From Dyadobacter tibetensis Y620-1 (GTDB lineage Bacteria; Bacteroidota; Bacteroidia; Cytophagales; Spirosomataceae), in contig NZ_AZQN01000004.1 of NCBI RefSeq assembly GCF_000566685.1, positions 124,001 through 188,000 on the forward strand: a stretch of 64,000 nt of DNA, in the 5' to 3' direction. The first letter of the stretch is position 1; every line of letters starts with the position of its first letter. This document shows positions 45,920 to 54,609 of the stretch, in pieces. The position numbers were made by a program, and so were the translations under genes. The notes beneath the pieces were generated by a model. The model ran no database searches. It saw only the letters and a program-made list of their open reading frames with translations, and was not told the origin of the DNA.

Positions 45920-46092
45920 ATCTATTTATTCTGCACGAATAAAAAAACCAGAATTCTATTCAATAATACCTCAAAAACTTTATATTTACCCGATAGGTTG
46001 CCTGCTTCCTATCGAGCCTGTTCCAGTTTACCGTCCCGAGGGAATGCATGCAATATTATCTTAATAATTAGTCTACATTCTTCCGATAACAC

Positions 46093-46986
46093 ATGACACA
46101 TACTCAGGGAATGCTCCGCGAAGGGAGTTTAAAAGATAAAACAATTATTGTAACAGGAGGCGGAACAGGACTCGGTAAATCTATGTCAAGGTATTTTCTG
46201 CAGCTGGGAGCTAATATCGTTATTTGTAGCAGAAGGTTAGAGGTTCTATCGGCAACTGCCGACGAACTGAAGGCAGAAACAGGAGGACGGGTACTTCCCC
46301 TGGCTTGTGACGTGCGGGATCCTGAACAAATTGAAAACGTAATCGCCGCTGCTGTGGTGGAATTTGGCCAGGTTGATGGACTAGTCAATAATTCGGCAGG
46401 CAACTTTATCAGTCCTACCGAGCAGTTGTCTTATAAAGCGGTAGATGTTGTGGTAGACATTGTGCTTCGCGGAAGCTATTATTTTACCCTTGCCATAGGT
46501 AAATATTGGATCGACAAAAAAATTAAAGGAACGGTGCTCAATATATCGACAACCTATGCCTGGACCGGATCTGGCTGGGTGGTTCCTTCGGCTATGGCCA
46601 AGGCGGGGGTTTTAGCCATGACAAAATCACTGGCTTTTGAATGGGGGAAATATGGAATCCGCCTCAATGCCATAGCTCCTGGTCCCTTTCCTACCAAAGG
46701 GGCTTGGGATCGCTTGTTCCCGGAAGAGCTCGCCAAAAAATTCTCTTTTGAAAATCGAATTCCATTGGAACGAACCGGCGACCACCAGGAATTGGCTAAC
46801 CTGGCTGCCTATTTATTGTCCGATTACTCCGCTTATATGACGGGAGAGGTTGTCACTCTTGACGGTGGGGAAGTTCTGAATGGTGGGCAATTTAATTTCT
46901 TAAAGGAAGTCACCGATGAACAATGGATGGCCATTGGCCAACAAATAAAAAATGCAAGTCGCCCTGCGAAGAATGAAGGAGAATAA
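46093..46986 (+). CDS. SDR oxidoreductase, 2,4-dienoyl-CoA reductase-like
   Basis: This 297-aa short-chain dehydrogenase has the cofactor motif TGGGTGLG (21-28) and NNSAGNFISPTEQLS. Its active-site stretch WVVPSAMAKAGVLAMTKSL lacks the classic YxxxK tyrosine in that position. That arrangement is seen in mitochondrial and bacterial 2,4-dienoyl-CoA reductases, which reduce dienoyl-CoA from unsaturated fatty acids with NADPH. The C-terminal LDGGEVLNGGQFN matches the same group. A beta-oxidation role is inferred. No fad genes are adjacent. Confidence 0.88.
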   Translation: MTHTQGMLREGSLKDKTIIVTGGGTGLGKSMSRYFLQLGANIVICSRRLEVLSATADELKAETGGRVLPLACDVRDPEQIENVIAAAVVEFGQVDGLVNNSAGNFISPTEQLSYKAVDVVVDIVLRGSYYFTLAIGKYWIDKKIKGTVLNISTTYAWTGSGWVVPSAMAKAGVLAMTKSLAFEWGKYGIRLNAIAPGPFPTKGAWDRLFPEELAKKFSFENRIPLERTGDHQELANLAAYLLSDYSAYMTGEVVTLDGGEVLNGGQFNFLKEVTDEQWMAIGQQIKNASRPAKNEGE

Positions 46987-47039
46987 TTTTTTACCGGTTT
47001 AATTGGGTATTTTTGTCCAATCCTTCGTTAATAAGAAAA

Positions 47040-48338
47040 ATGAAGCGGATTAAGCATATGAAAAACAGTATAGGTATATTTTTATTCTCAGCAATGTTAA
47101 TGGCCGGATGTTCTTCCTCGAATACTCCCTCCAAGCGCATTCCCGAAGCTCAGGTAAGATCCATGGGGCAGCAAGCAGCGGATGTCCCTGATGAAATGTC
47201 TGTTTTGGCCATCAAAAGCAAATATCTCCTGAAAGATAGTACTCAGACGAAGGTATTTCTATATGTAGATGCATATAAAGGTAAGAACCGAATGTCGGTA
47301 GAAACTTTTCTTGCCTCATATAACTTAAATTATGTGATCTATTCCGACTATGGTACACGCGATCGCCTGGGATATGGAAATGTGAAATTGTCGGCCGAGA
47401 ATGTACAGTTAAAAGATGAGAAGATCGTGGTTACCTACGAATTTGACAGTCCGAAAAAGGATCAGGGCGTACTGTTAAGTGAATTGAGTCAGATTGGCAC
47501 CTTAAAAAAGGTTCTGAATGACCTTACCATTCCCTTTGGTCAACAGCAAACCAATGATGTTTACGCAATTTTTGACCTTCAAAGTAATATACCTTTACAA
47601 AGGCATTACGTTCGGACCAGCGAAACGATATTGATTAATAGCCTACAGCAAAAAACTACGCCCCTGCAGGTATTCTACTATTCACATGATTTCGACCCTG
47701 CGGGATCACCCATGAATACTTCCGCAAAGTCGGGAGCCCCTACCCTAAATATTGATAGTAGCTTCACCATCCTTTCGGGCAAGGCTATCCGTTTCGAAAA
47801 AGAAGGTCTGTACAATATTTTTGCGGATACTACCCAGCAGGAAGGGATGGGGATTTTGGTGGTAAACGATCGATTTCCTAAAACAACGCAGCCAGAGCTT
47901 CTTTTGGAACCATTACTGTACATGAGTACCAACACCGAAATTAAGGAAATACAGACTTCAGAAAACTATAAAAAATCTTTAGATAAATATTGGCTAAGCC
48001 TGATGAATGGGAATGCACCCTTGGCCCAGCAGACCATTCAGAATTTCTATGCCCGAGTGGAAGATGCAAATAATCTTTTCACCACGTACAAAGAAGGCTG
48101 GAAGACAGACAAAGGAATGATATTTATTGTATTGGGCCCACCAGACAAGGTTCAACGCAGCAAGGACAAAGAAGTATGGACGTATACCCAACGAGGTAAC
48201 GCTCAGAACGTAAATTTTACATTTAATCGCAGAAACAATCAATTTGTAGACGACCATTATGAACTGGTTCGGTATGCCGAATACCAGCCCATATGGTACC
48301 CCGCAGTAGAAGCATGGAGAAACGGAATTATTCGCTGA
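47040..48338 (+). CDS. GWxTD domain lipoprotein
   Basis: A lipoprotein signal (FLFSAMLMAGCSSS) predicts acylation of the Cys. The C-terminal part holds the GWxTD signature (YKEGWKTDKGMIFIVLGPPD), followed by a short Trp-Thr-Tyr motif. The Bacteroidetes-specific family has no known biochemical role. Residues after the lipid Cys (SSSNTPSK) lack the acidic surface-export signal, so a periplasm-facing position is likelier. ATG codons at 47040 and 47058 are both possible; the earlier is given. It overlaps rlmB by 25 bases. Confidence 0.9.
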   Translation: MKRIKHMKNSIGIFLFSAMLMAGCSSSNTPSKRIPEAQVRSMGQQAADVPDEMSVLAIKSKYLLKDSTQTKVFLYVDAYKGKNRMSVETFLASYNLNYVIYSDYGTRDRLGYGNVKLSAENVQLKDEKIVVTYEFDSPKKDQGVLLSELSQIGTLKKVLNDLTIPFGQQQTNDVYAIFDLQSNIPLQRHYVRTSETILINSLQQKTTPLQVFYYSHDFDPAGSPMNTSAKSGAPTLNIDSSFTILSGKAIRFEKEGLYNIFADTTQQEGMGILVVNDRFPKTTQPELLLEPLLYMSTNTEIKEIQTSENYKKSLDKYWLSLMNGNAPLAQQTIQNFYARVEDANNLFTTYKEGWKTDKGMIFIVLGPPDKVQRSKDKEVWTYTQRGNAQNVNFTFNRRNNQFVDDHYELVRYAEYQPIWYPAVEAWRNGIIR

Positions 48339-49084
48339 GACAGCCCGCCCCCCGACCCCCTCAAGCCGATATGGTTTTTGGAACACAGTCGGTATTAGAA
48401 ACCCTTCGTTCGGGCAAGGAAATAGAACGCTTATTTATACAGCGAGAGTTAGGCCTCTCCGAGATTGAAAAGGCAGCTAAGGAGGCTGGCATCCCTTATC
48501 AGCGGGTGCCAGTAGAAAAACTTAACCGCCTCACAAGAAAAAATCATCAGGGTGTGGTTTGTTTCGTCTCCCCGATTCGATATGTCCCCCTACATAATGT
48601 GCTGACACAGGTATATGAAGAAGGGAAAACCCCGCTTTTTCTTTTACTGGATCGCATCACAGATGTCCGGAATTTTGGTGCCATAGCTCGTACTGCTGAA
48701 TGTGCCGGAGTGAATGCCCTGATCGTTCCGCAAAAAGGTGGTGCCCAAGTGAACGGCGATGCCATGAAAACTTCTTCAGGTGCCCTTAACTTTCTACCGG
48801 TGTGCAGAGAGATTAGTCTGGTGGAAACCATTCGGTATTTGCGCGACAGTGGCCTACAGGTGGTAGCATGCTCTGAGAAAACCGAGCACTCCCCTTACGA
48901 GATAGATTTTAAAGTGCCCACACTTATTATCATGGGCTCGGAAGAAGACGGGATATCTAAAGAGTTACTCGATCTTGCTGACATGGGTTGTCGTATCCCA
49001 TTATTGGGCAAGGTAGAATCCTTGAACGTAGGCGTTGCCAGCTCAATCGTGCTTTATGAAGCCGTAAGACAGAGAACCATCTAA
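48314..49084 (+). CDS. rlmB: 23S rRNA (guanosine-2'-O-)-methyltransferase RlmB
   Basis: This SPOUT-class methyltransferase targets G2251 of 23S rRNA in E. coli. The substrate-binding N-terminal domain (VFGTQSVLETLRSGKEIERL) is followed by the knotted SAM domain: VRNFGAIARTAECAG (motif 1), IIMGSEEDGIS (motif 2) and LNVGVASSIVLYEA (motif 3). The ATG at 48314 overlaps the preceding GWxTD gene by 25 bases, which couples the two. The remaining starts (48293, 48371) are less or equally plausible. A strong terminator follows. Confidence 0.95.
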   Translation: MEKRNYSLRQPAPRPPQADMVFGTQSVLETLRSGKEIERLFIQRELGLSEIEKAAKEAGIPYQRVPVEKLNRLTRKNHQGVVCFVSPIRYVPLHNVLTQVYEEGKTPLFLLLDRITDVRNFGAIARTAECAGVNALIVPQKGGAQVNGDAMKTSSGALNFLPVCREISLVETIRYLRDSGLQVVACSEKTEHSPYEIDFKVPTLIIMGSEEDGISKELLDLADMGCRIPLLGKVESLNVGVASSIVLYEAVRQRTI

Positions 49085-49095
49085 GGTAAAAAGCA

Positions 49096-49134
49096 AAAAG
49101 AGCCCTGGCCAATAGAATTGACCAGGGCTCTTTT
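49096..49134. terminator. Bidirectional terminator between rlmB and mnmA
   Basis: AAAAGAGCCCTGG (49096-49108) and CCAGGGCTCTTTT (49122-49134) form a perfect 13-bp stem. A degraded second copy of the right half lies at about 49188-49212, apparently a partial duplication. Confidence 0.92.
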
Positions 49135-49208
49135 ATGATCCCAAGTGATGGGTACATGCCTAAGATTGAAATTTAGATGGCCTTCATAATAGAACTGGAA
49201 CAGGGCTC

Positions 49209-50321
49209 TTACGAATGTTCTTGTTTAAAGCTTTTCATAATCCATCCCCCTCCTACTACATCGTCACCTTCATAGAAAACCGCCGCTTGGCCGGGTGCAA
49301 TCCCGTTGACGCCATCGTGAAAGCGTGCAATTATTTTATCTGATTCAACCTGCTCAATAACTGCTGGCGTACCTTCGTGCTTATACCGAACCTTAGTTAT
49401 TGTTTCCATAGAACCTGGGATATGGTCATATTTTTGCAAGTTAAGCTTGGAAACATTCATCCCGTCCCTGAATAGATCGGGCAAATCACCCAGTACCACT
49501 TCGTTGCTATCTTTCCTTATTTCGGTTACAAAGACTGGGCGACCTAAAGCGATACCCAAACCCTTGCGCTGCCCCACCGTGTAGAATGGGTAACCCTCAT
49601 GTTTCCCTACTACGGTACCATCGGCATAGACAAAATTACCACCCGCCACTTCGGCCTCCAGACCTGGGATCCTACGTTTTAGAAAGCCTCGGTAATCGTT
49701 ATCGGGCACAAAGCATATTTCGTAACTCTCCGATTTGTTAACCAGGTCGATAAAACCGCGCTCTTTGGCCATTTCCCTAATCTCCGATTTGTGCAGATGC
49801 CCAAGTGGCAACTTGGTCCGTGCCAAACTCTCCTGCGACACCCCCCAAAGTACATAACTCTGATCCTTGGTCGTATCGATTCCTTTAGAAACATAGTGTC
49901 GCCCATTCTGAAACTGCATGTTCGCATAATGCCCCGTCGCAATAAACTCACAGTCGAGCCGGTCGGCGCGCTTCAGTAGAGCATCCCATTTGATATGTGT
50001 GTTGCATAGCACACAAGGATTGGGAGTCCGTCCTTCTAAATATTCACCCGTAAAATGATCGATGACGTAGTCACCAAACTCATTACGGATATCCAGAATG
50101 TAATGGGGGAAACCCAATTCTACAGATATATTCCTGGCATCATTTATGGAGTCTAAAGAGCAGCAACCTGTCTCCTTTTTGGTGCCGCCGCTACTGGCGT
50201 AATCCCAGGTTTTCATGGTCATACCAATGACCTCATATCCTTGTTCGTGTAATAAAACAGCTGCGAGGGAGCTGTCGATGCCACCACTCATGGCGACTAA
50301 GATTCTTCCGTGTCTACTCAT
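49209..50321 (-). CDS. mnmA: tRNA-specific 2-thiouridylase MnmA
   Basis: The enzyme thiolates U34 of tRNA-Lys, -Glu and -Gln. The 370-aa protein (ATG at 50321; an upstream in-frame extension of 53 codons is spurious) has the PP-loop SGGIDSS (12-18). The first catalytic cysteine is Cys103 in PNPCVLCN, and the second is Cys203 in SYEICFV. The ATGHYA and TVGQRKGLGIA segments are typical. All catalytic residues are present. Confidence 0.97.
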   Translation of the reverse strand: MSRHGRILVAMSGGIDSSLAAVLLHEQGYEVIGMTMKTWDYASSGGTKKETGCCSLDSINDARNISVELGFPHYILDIRNEFGDYVIDHFTGEYLEGRTPNPCVLCNTHIKWDALLKRADRLDCEFIATGHYANMQFQNGRHYVSKGIDTTKDQSYVLWGVSQESLARTKLPLGHLHKSEIREMAKERGFIDLVNKSESYEICFVPDNDYRGFLKRRIPGLEAEVAGGNFVYADGTVVGKHEGYPFYTVGQRKGLGIALGRPVFVTEIRKDSNEVVLGDLPDLFRDGMNVSKLNLQKYDHIPGSMETITKVRYKHEGTPAVIEQVESDKIIARFHDGVNGIAPGQAAVFYEGDDVVGGGWIMKSFKQEHS

Positions 50322-50972
50322 TATACAATCAGCCGAAGGTTGAATGCCTTCCGATGTTAAGCTATAAAATAAAAAAATCGGCTCCATCCGAAACCGAAAC
50401 ACAAAGATACTCAATAAATCTGGTGGAAAACGATTGTAACTAGGATATTCTACCCTATGCACTACTTCCCACCCAGCCAATACTCCTTGGCAATAGTAAA
50501 GTATTGCAAATATCTCTCCTCTAAAATTTCCGTTCTCATGCCAATTTATACGTGGTCCTACAGATTTTGATTTACCAGGACTATTACGCTTGCAATAAAT
50601 GAACTAAGAAATGGCATGCGTCCTACCTCAGCATACTGAGAGACAAGGCCAAATGCAGAACCCCTTGCCAAGCAATTATACCATTAAACCAATTCAGCTA
50701 TCCCGGCAACAGGCCTCTTTTAGTTTAGGAGGGCCAATTCCCTGAATGATCCATAGCTTTTGCATGAAATAGCATTCTTCCCATACTGTAACAAGAGGGC
50801 TTAAGGCAAAAACAAAGCGCTATTTCTCTGGTTTGAAGAATTTGACAGACTACGGCTGCCTCCATTCACTGCTGGCAAACCCACTGGAAAGGATTATTTC
50901 AATATCATTTTGCAAGAAACCTAAGTAGCCAATTTTTATTGCCTATTATTTGACTTTTTTAGAATATTCATC
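50322..50972. other. Long gene-free region, left part
   Basis: No credible open frame or RNA gene. A weak tRNA-like 5' portion can be read on the minus strand near 50660-50707 (GCCGGGATAGCTGAATTGG), but no matching acceptor arm or T-arm follows. The rest is AT-rich. This and the next leader occupy 1.1 kb, unusually long for this compact window. Confidence 0.45.
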
Positions 50973-51002
50973 TTGCACTTTTCAAGTTTGTCAGTATATT
51001 TG
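50973..51002 (+). promoter_or_regulatory. Bacteroidetes primary promoter for the Sus locus
   Basis: TTG at 50973-50975, exactly 19 bases, then TATATTTG at 50995-51002, an ideal TTG-N19-TAnnTTTG match. Transcription would start near 51009, giving a leader of about 400 bases ahead of the SusC gene. This is the best promoter sequence in the window. Confidence 0.8.
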
Positions 51003-51104
51003 AACTGTCATTACACGAATGAACCAGCGATTTACAAGACCTCTATAGTTATGCCGCACCTATCTATGGAGGAAGATTTGCAGGAATGTTAAGGAGACTT
51101 ACTC

Positions 51105-51191
51105 ATACTATTTTATTTTACAAATAGTATTTCAGCCAAGTATCCTACCTGCCTCATATTATAATTTTACTTATAACCACCATAATGGTGG
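51105..51191 (+). promoter_or_regulatory. Hairpins in the Sus-locus leader
   Basis: Within the long leader, ATACTATTT (51105-51113) pairs with AAATAGTAT (51122-51130). A second small dyad, CCACCAT (51177-51183) with ATGGTGG (51185-51191), follows. They are separate folds ahead of the terminal structure at 51298. Confidence 0.4.
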
Positions 51192-51297
51192 ACAAACGTT
51201 CGGGACATCGGTACCAGCTTATTGTATTCGATGAATCAACCTAATTTTTGTCCTCTATTAAGAGGGTAATGCTTTCCGGAAAAGCTGTTTTGCAAGC

Positions 51298-51376
51298 TTA
51301 TGGCCGTGGCGTTCTGTTCGTACACTCCTGTGTGCGGCGCATGAGTGACGATCAGCTCACGGCCATAACTTTTTTA
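51298..51376 (+). promoter_or_regulatory. Terminator-like stem at the end of the Sus-locus leader
   Basis: TTATGGCCGTG (51298-51308) and CACGGCCATAA (51358-51368) are an exact 11-bp inverted repeat enclosing a 49-base insert that contains a smaller hairpin (ACAC/GTGT). A six-T run follows at once. The structure ends about 40 bases before the SusC ATG, so it could stop transcription unless prevented. An attenuator or riboswitch is possible; I recognise no known class. Confidence 0.5.
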
Positions 51377-51416
51377 CTAATCCTAACTATCACCAACGGC
51401 ACTTAATGGATTCAAT

Positions 51417-54400
51417 ATGCGAAACATTTTACTTATTCTATCCTGCGTTTGTTTAATTTCCTTTCATGGTTTTGCACAGGTTCGTGAAATCAAAGGAACC
51501 ATAACAGCAGCAGATGACGGACTCGGCCTAGCAGGAGCATCCATAATACTTAAAGGAACTAATGTCGGTAGCAATGCTGATATGGATGGTAATTTTAAAT
51601 TCACCATTCCTGGAGAAGGAATTCTCGTTGTATCCTATGTTGGATTTCTTATTGAAGAGATACCAGTAGGAAACAAGACAACTTTTGATATCAAACTCAA
51701 ATCGGATACCCGGCAGCTTTCAGAGGTCGTCGTAACGGCTTTTGGGATCGAAAGAGAAAAGAAAGCCCTGGGATATACCGTACAGGAGGTAAAAGGCAGT
51801 AGCCTCACCGAATCGCGATCTACCAATGTGGCCAACGCGCTTTCGGGTAAGATTGCCGGAGTCCGGATCCAGTCGAATGGAGGGCCCGGAAGTGGTTCTA
51901 CTATTCAGATACGTGGAGCCGGATCTATTTCAGGAAATAATCAACCCCTTATTGTGATTGATGGGGTGCCTATGCAACAAAGTGCCTCCTCTTCTACTGG
52001 AAATCAGTTTGGGGGAGGAATGTCTGAGGTAAACCCCGACAATATAAAAGAGGTTTCCGTACTTAAAGGGCCCAACGCGGCTGCCTTATATGGCTCCCGT
52101 GCGGCAAATGGCGTAATCCTTATTACCACCAAAACGGGCCAAGGCACCAAAGGAATTGGAGTAGAAGTCAATTCCAATATTACATTCGAACGGCCCTGGA
52201 TCAAGCCCGATTTTCAGAATACATACGCCGGGGGAAATAGTTATAGGACCTGGTACAACGATGGCTGGAGCTCGGCATTTTCCGATCCCTTGCAGGTGGC
52301 ACAATACCAGGCCGTTTACGGCACTTCGGCTCCTTTAACGGGAACTCAGGGAACGGATGAAAGCTGGGGATCTCCTATGGATGGACGATTAGTTCGTCAA
52401 TGGTGGACAGGCGACGACGTGGCCCCACTTACTCCACAACCCAATAACTGGGATGAGTTCTGGGACACAGGCCGTACCATTACAAATAGTGTAGCACTGT
52501 CGGGAGGGAATGATCAAGGATACTTCCGTCTAGGGCTTGGACAAACCAATCAAAAAGGAATCGCTCATAATAACGATTTTCATCGATACAATTTCAAAAT
52601 CAATTCGGGGTACAACCTAACCAAAAAGTTGAGTGTTGCCCTTTCGGCCGAATATATAAAATCTGGTGCTGACAATAGAGGATACACTTCAGGACAGGAA
52701 TTCATCTGGGCCCACCGCCATGTATCCTGGGATCAGTTGAGAAATTATGAAGACTATGCTGGGGTTCACAACCAAAAAGCTGGTGATACTGATCCTGCCA
52801 ACTGGCAACATACCTACTTTACTAATCCATTCTTTATACAGGATAAACTTCCCCTAGGGAACGAGAAAGATCGACTATTAGGCAATATTTCTCTTAACTA
52901 TAAGATCTTACCCTCACTTAGTTTCATGTTGAGGTCGGGAACAGATGTATGGACGGATACACGAATTAATGTTTCCAACTTCGAAAGAGTCAGAAACGGC
53001 AATAAGACTCCGGGGCGATACAGTGAAGAAGTATTAAGAAATCAGGAAACCAACACGGACTTCATGCTGACCTTTAACAAGCAGCTTACCAATGATCTCT
53101 CATTCAATCTGCAAGCAGGAGGAATTCAACGAAGCAACTACTCTAAACGCAACTACCTTTATGTAGGCGAATTGGTAGTAGATGGGGTATATAATGCCGC
53201 TAACTCCGTAGCGAGTCTCAATAAAATAGAAAGTTCTATTATTAAGTCAGAGGTACAAAGTCTGTTCGGGGCGGCACAGTTTGGCTGGCAAAATATGCTA
53301 TTCCTGGATCTGACTGCTCGCAATGACTGGTCGAGTACCCTTCCCTCAGCGGATCGATCCTATTTCTATCCTTCTGCCTCTTTAAGTGCCGTGATGACCG
53401 ATGTGTTCAATGTACAGAGCGATGTGTTGAGTTTTGCCAAATTACGGGCCAGCATTGCTCAGGTCGGAAATGATGCCGATCCTTATGCACTTCAGCAAAC
53501 CTTCGCCGCCAGCGGATCGTGGAATGGTAACTTAACAAAATTTGCGGAAGCCACGAAAATCGCCAATGCAGGCCTGAAACCTGAGATTACCACTGGCCTT
53601 GAATTTGGAGCAGACTTACGATTCTTTAAAGGAAAGCTGGGTCTAGACCTTACTTACTACAGTCAAAATACGAAGGACCAGATTCTGGCAGTAGAAATTT
53701 CTAAGGCTAGCGGTTACGATACCAGGGTGCTAAATGCCGGAGAGGTGACCAATAAGGGTATAGAGATAATGCTTACCGCTACTCCGCTGAAACTTCCCAA
53801 TGGATTAACCTGGGATTTAGGAATTAACTTTGCCAAAAATAAGAACAAAGTAATAGCCTTAGCAGAAGGGCTAACAACCTATACCCTCACCACGCAACGC
53901 GGTATGACCTCAGAAGCGCGGGTAAATGAGGCCTATGGTACCTATTATGGCAAAGGATGGCAAAGAACTGAAGACGGGCAGGTTATCTACAAAGACGGAC
54001 TCCCTCAGGTGGCCAACGGAACCATCAAACTCGGAAATATTCAGCCGGACTGGACGGGCGGAATTACCAATAGTTTTAAATACAAGGGATTTACCTTAAA
54101 TGCCCTGGTAGACATCAGAATGGGTGGAGACTTATATGACGAAGGAACCGCCACAGCCCGCTGGACCGGCCAGTATGCAGAAACTGCGATTGGGCGCGAA
54201 GAAGGTGTAATTGGTCAAGGTGTCAAAATGGGACCCGATGGCAATTATATAGCTAATGACATTATTATTCCAGCCAAGGAGTTCTATGGGTATAACAACC
54301 CCAGAAACTACCATGAAGCGGCAATTTTCGATGCTAGCTATGTTAAACTCAGGGAACTCTCACTGGGCTACAGTATCCCTGCCAATTTACTAAAGAAGAC

Positions 54401-54575
54401 CTTTTTACAAACAGCAAAACTCTCACTGGTGGGTCGTAATGTGTGGATGATTTTCAAAAACACCCCACATCTTGATCCAGAGTTCGATTCGAAAGGAGGC
54501 AATGCCCAGGGCTTCGGCTACGGACAGCTACCAAGCTCGAAGAGCATGGGCTTCAACCTTAGCTTTTCTTTCTAA
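51417..54575 (+). CDS. SusC/RagA family TonB-linked outer-membrane protein
   Basis: A signal peptide ending GFAQ precedes a carboxypeptidase-like regulatory domain (about 22-100: IKGTITAADDGLGLAGASII). The SusC plug signature follows (LSEVVVTAFGIEREKKALGY, then ANALSGKIAGVRI and KGPNAAALYGSRAANGVILI). A long 22-strand barrel ends in FNLSFSF. At 1052 aa it is a full-length SusC without an STN domain, so no FecR signalling is expected. The next gene is its SusD partner. Import of an unknown oligomer or conjugate is likely. Confidence 0.96.
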   Translation: MRNILLILSCVCLISFHGFAQVREIKGTITAADDGLGLAGASIILKGTNVGSNADMDGNFKFTIPGEGILVVSYVGFLIEEIPVGNKTTFDIKLKSDTRQLSEVVVTAFGIEREKKALGYTVQEVKGSSLTESRSTNVANALSGKIAGVRIQSNGGPGSGSTIQIRGAGSISGNNQPLIVIDGVPMQQSASSSTGNQFGGGMSEVNPDNIKEVSVLKGPNAAALYGSRAANGVILITTKTGQGTKGIGVEVNSNITFERPWIKPDFQNTYAGGNSYRTWYNDGWSSAFSDPLQVAQYQAVYGTSAPLTGTQGTDESWGSPMDGRLVRQWWTGDDVAPLTPQPNNWDEFWDTGRTITNSVALSGGNDQGYFRLGLGQTNQKGIAHNNDFHRYNFKINSGYNLTKKLSVALSAEYIKSGADNRGYTSGQEFIWAHRHVSWDQLRNYEDYAGVHNQKAGDTDPANWQHTYFTNPFFIQDKLPLGNEKDRLLGNISLNYKILPSLSFMLRSGTDVWTDTRINVSNFERVRNGNKTPGRYSEEVLRNQETNTDFMLTFNKQLTNDLSFNLQAGGIQRSNYSKRNYLYVGELVVDGVYNAANSVASLNKIESSIIKSEVQSLFGAAQFGWQNMLFLDLTARNDWSSTLPSADRSYFYPSASLSAVMTDVFNVQSDVLSFAKLRASIAQVGNDADPYALQQTFAASGSWNGNLTKFAEATKIANAGLKPEITTGLEFGADLRFFKGKLGLDLTYYSQNTKDQILAVEISKASGYDTRVLNAGEVTNKGIEIMLTATPLKLPNGLTWDLGINFAKNKNKVIALAEGLTTYTLTTQRGMTSEARVNEAYGTYYGKGWQRTEDGQVIYKDGLPQVANGTIKLGNIQPDWTGGITNSFKYKGFTLNALVDIRMGGDLYDEGTATARWTGQYAETAIGREEGVIGQGVKMGPDGNYIANDIIIPAKEFYGYNNPRNYHEAAIFDASYVKLRELSLGYSIPANLLKKTFLQTAKLSLVGRNVWMIFKNTPHLDPEFDSKGGNAQGFGYGQLPSSKSMGFNLSFSF

Positions 54576-54609
54576 GACAACCGCTTTCCTTACTTAAATC
54601 CGATTTAGA

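Noticed and set aside
50641..50707. tRNA-like 5' part on the minus strand (GCCGGGATAGCTGAATTGG)
   Set aside because: No matching acceptor strand, T-arm or well-paired anticodon stem follows; at most a worn remnant, and possibly chance.
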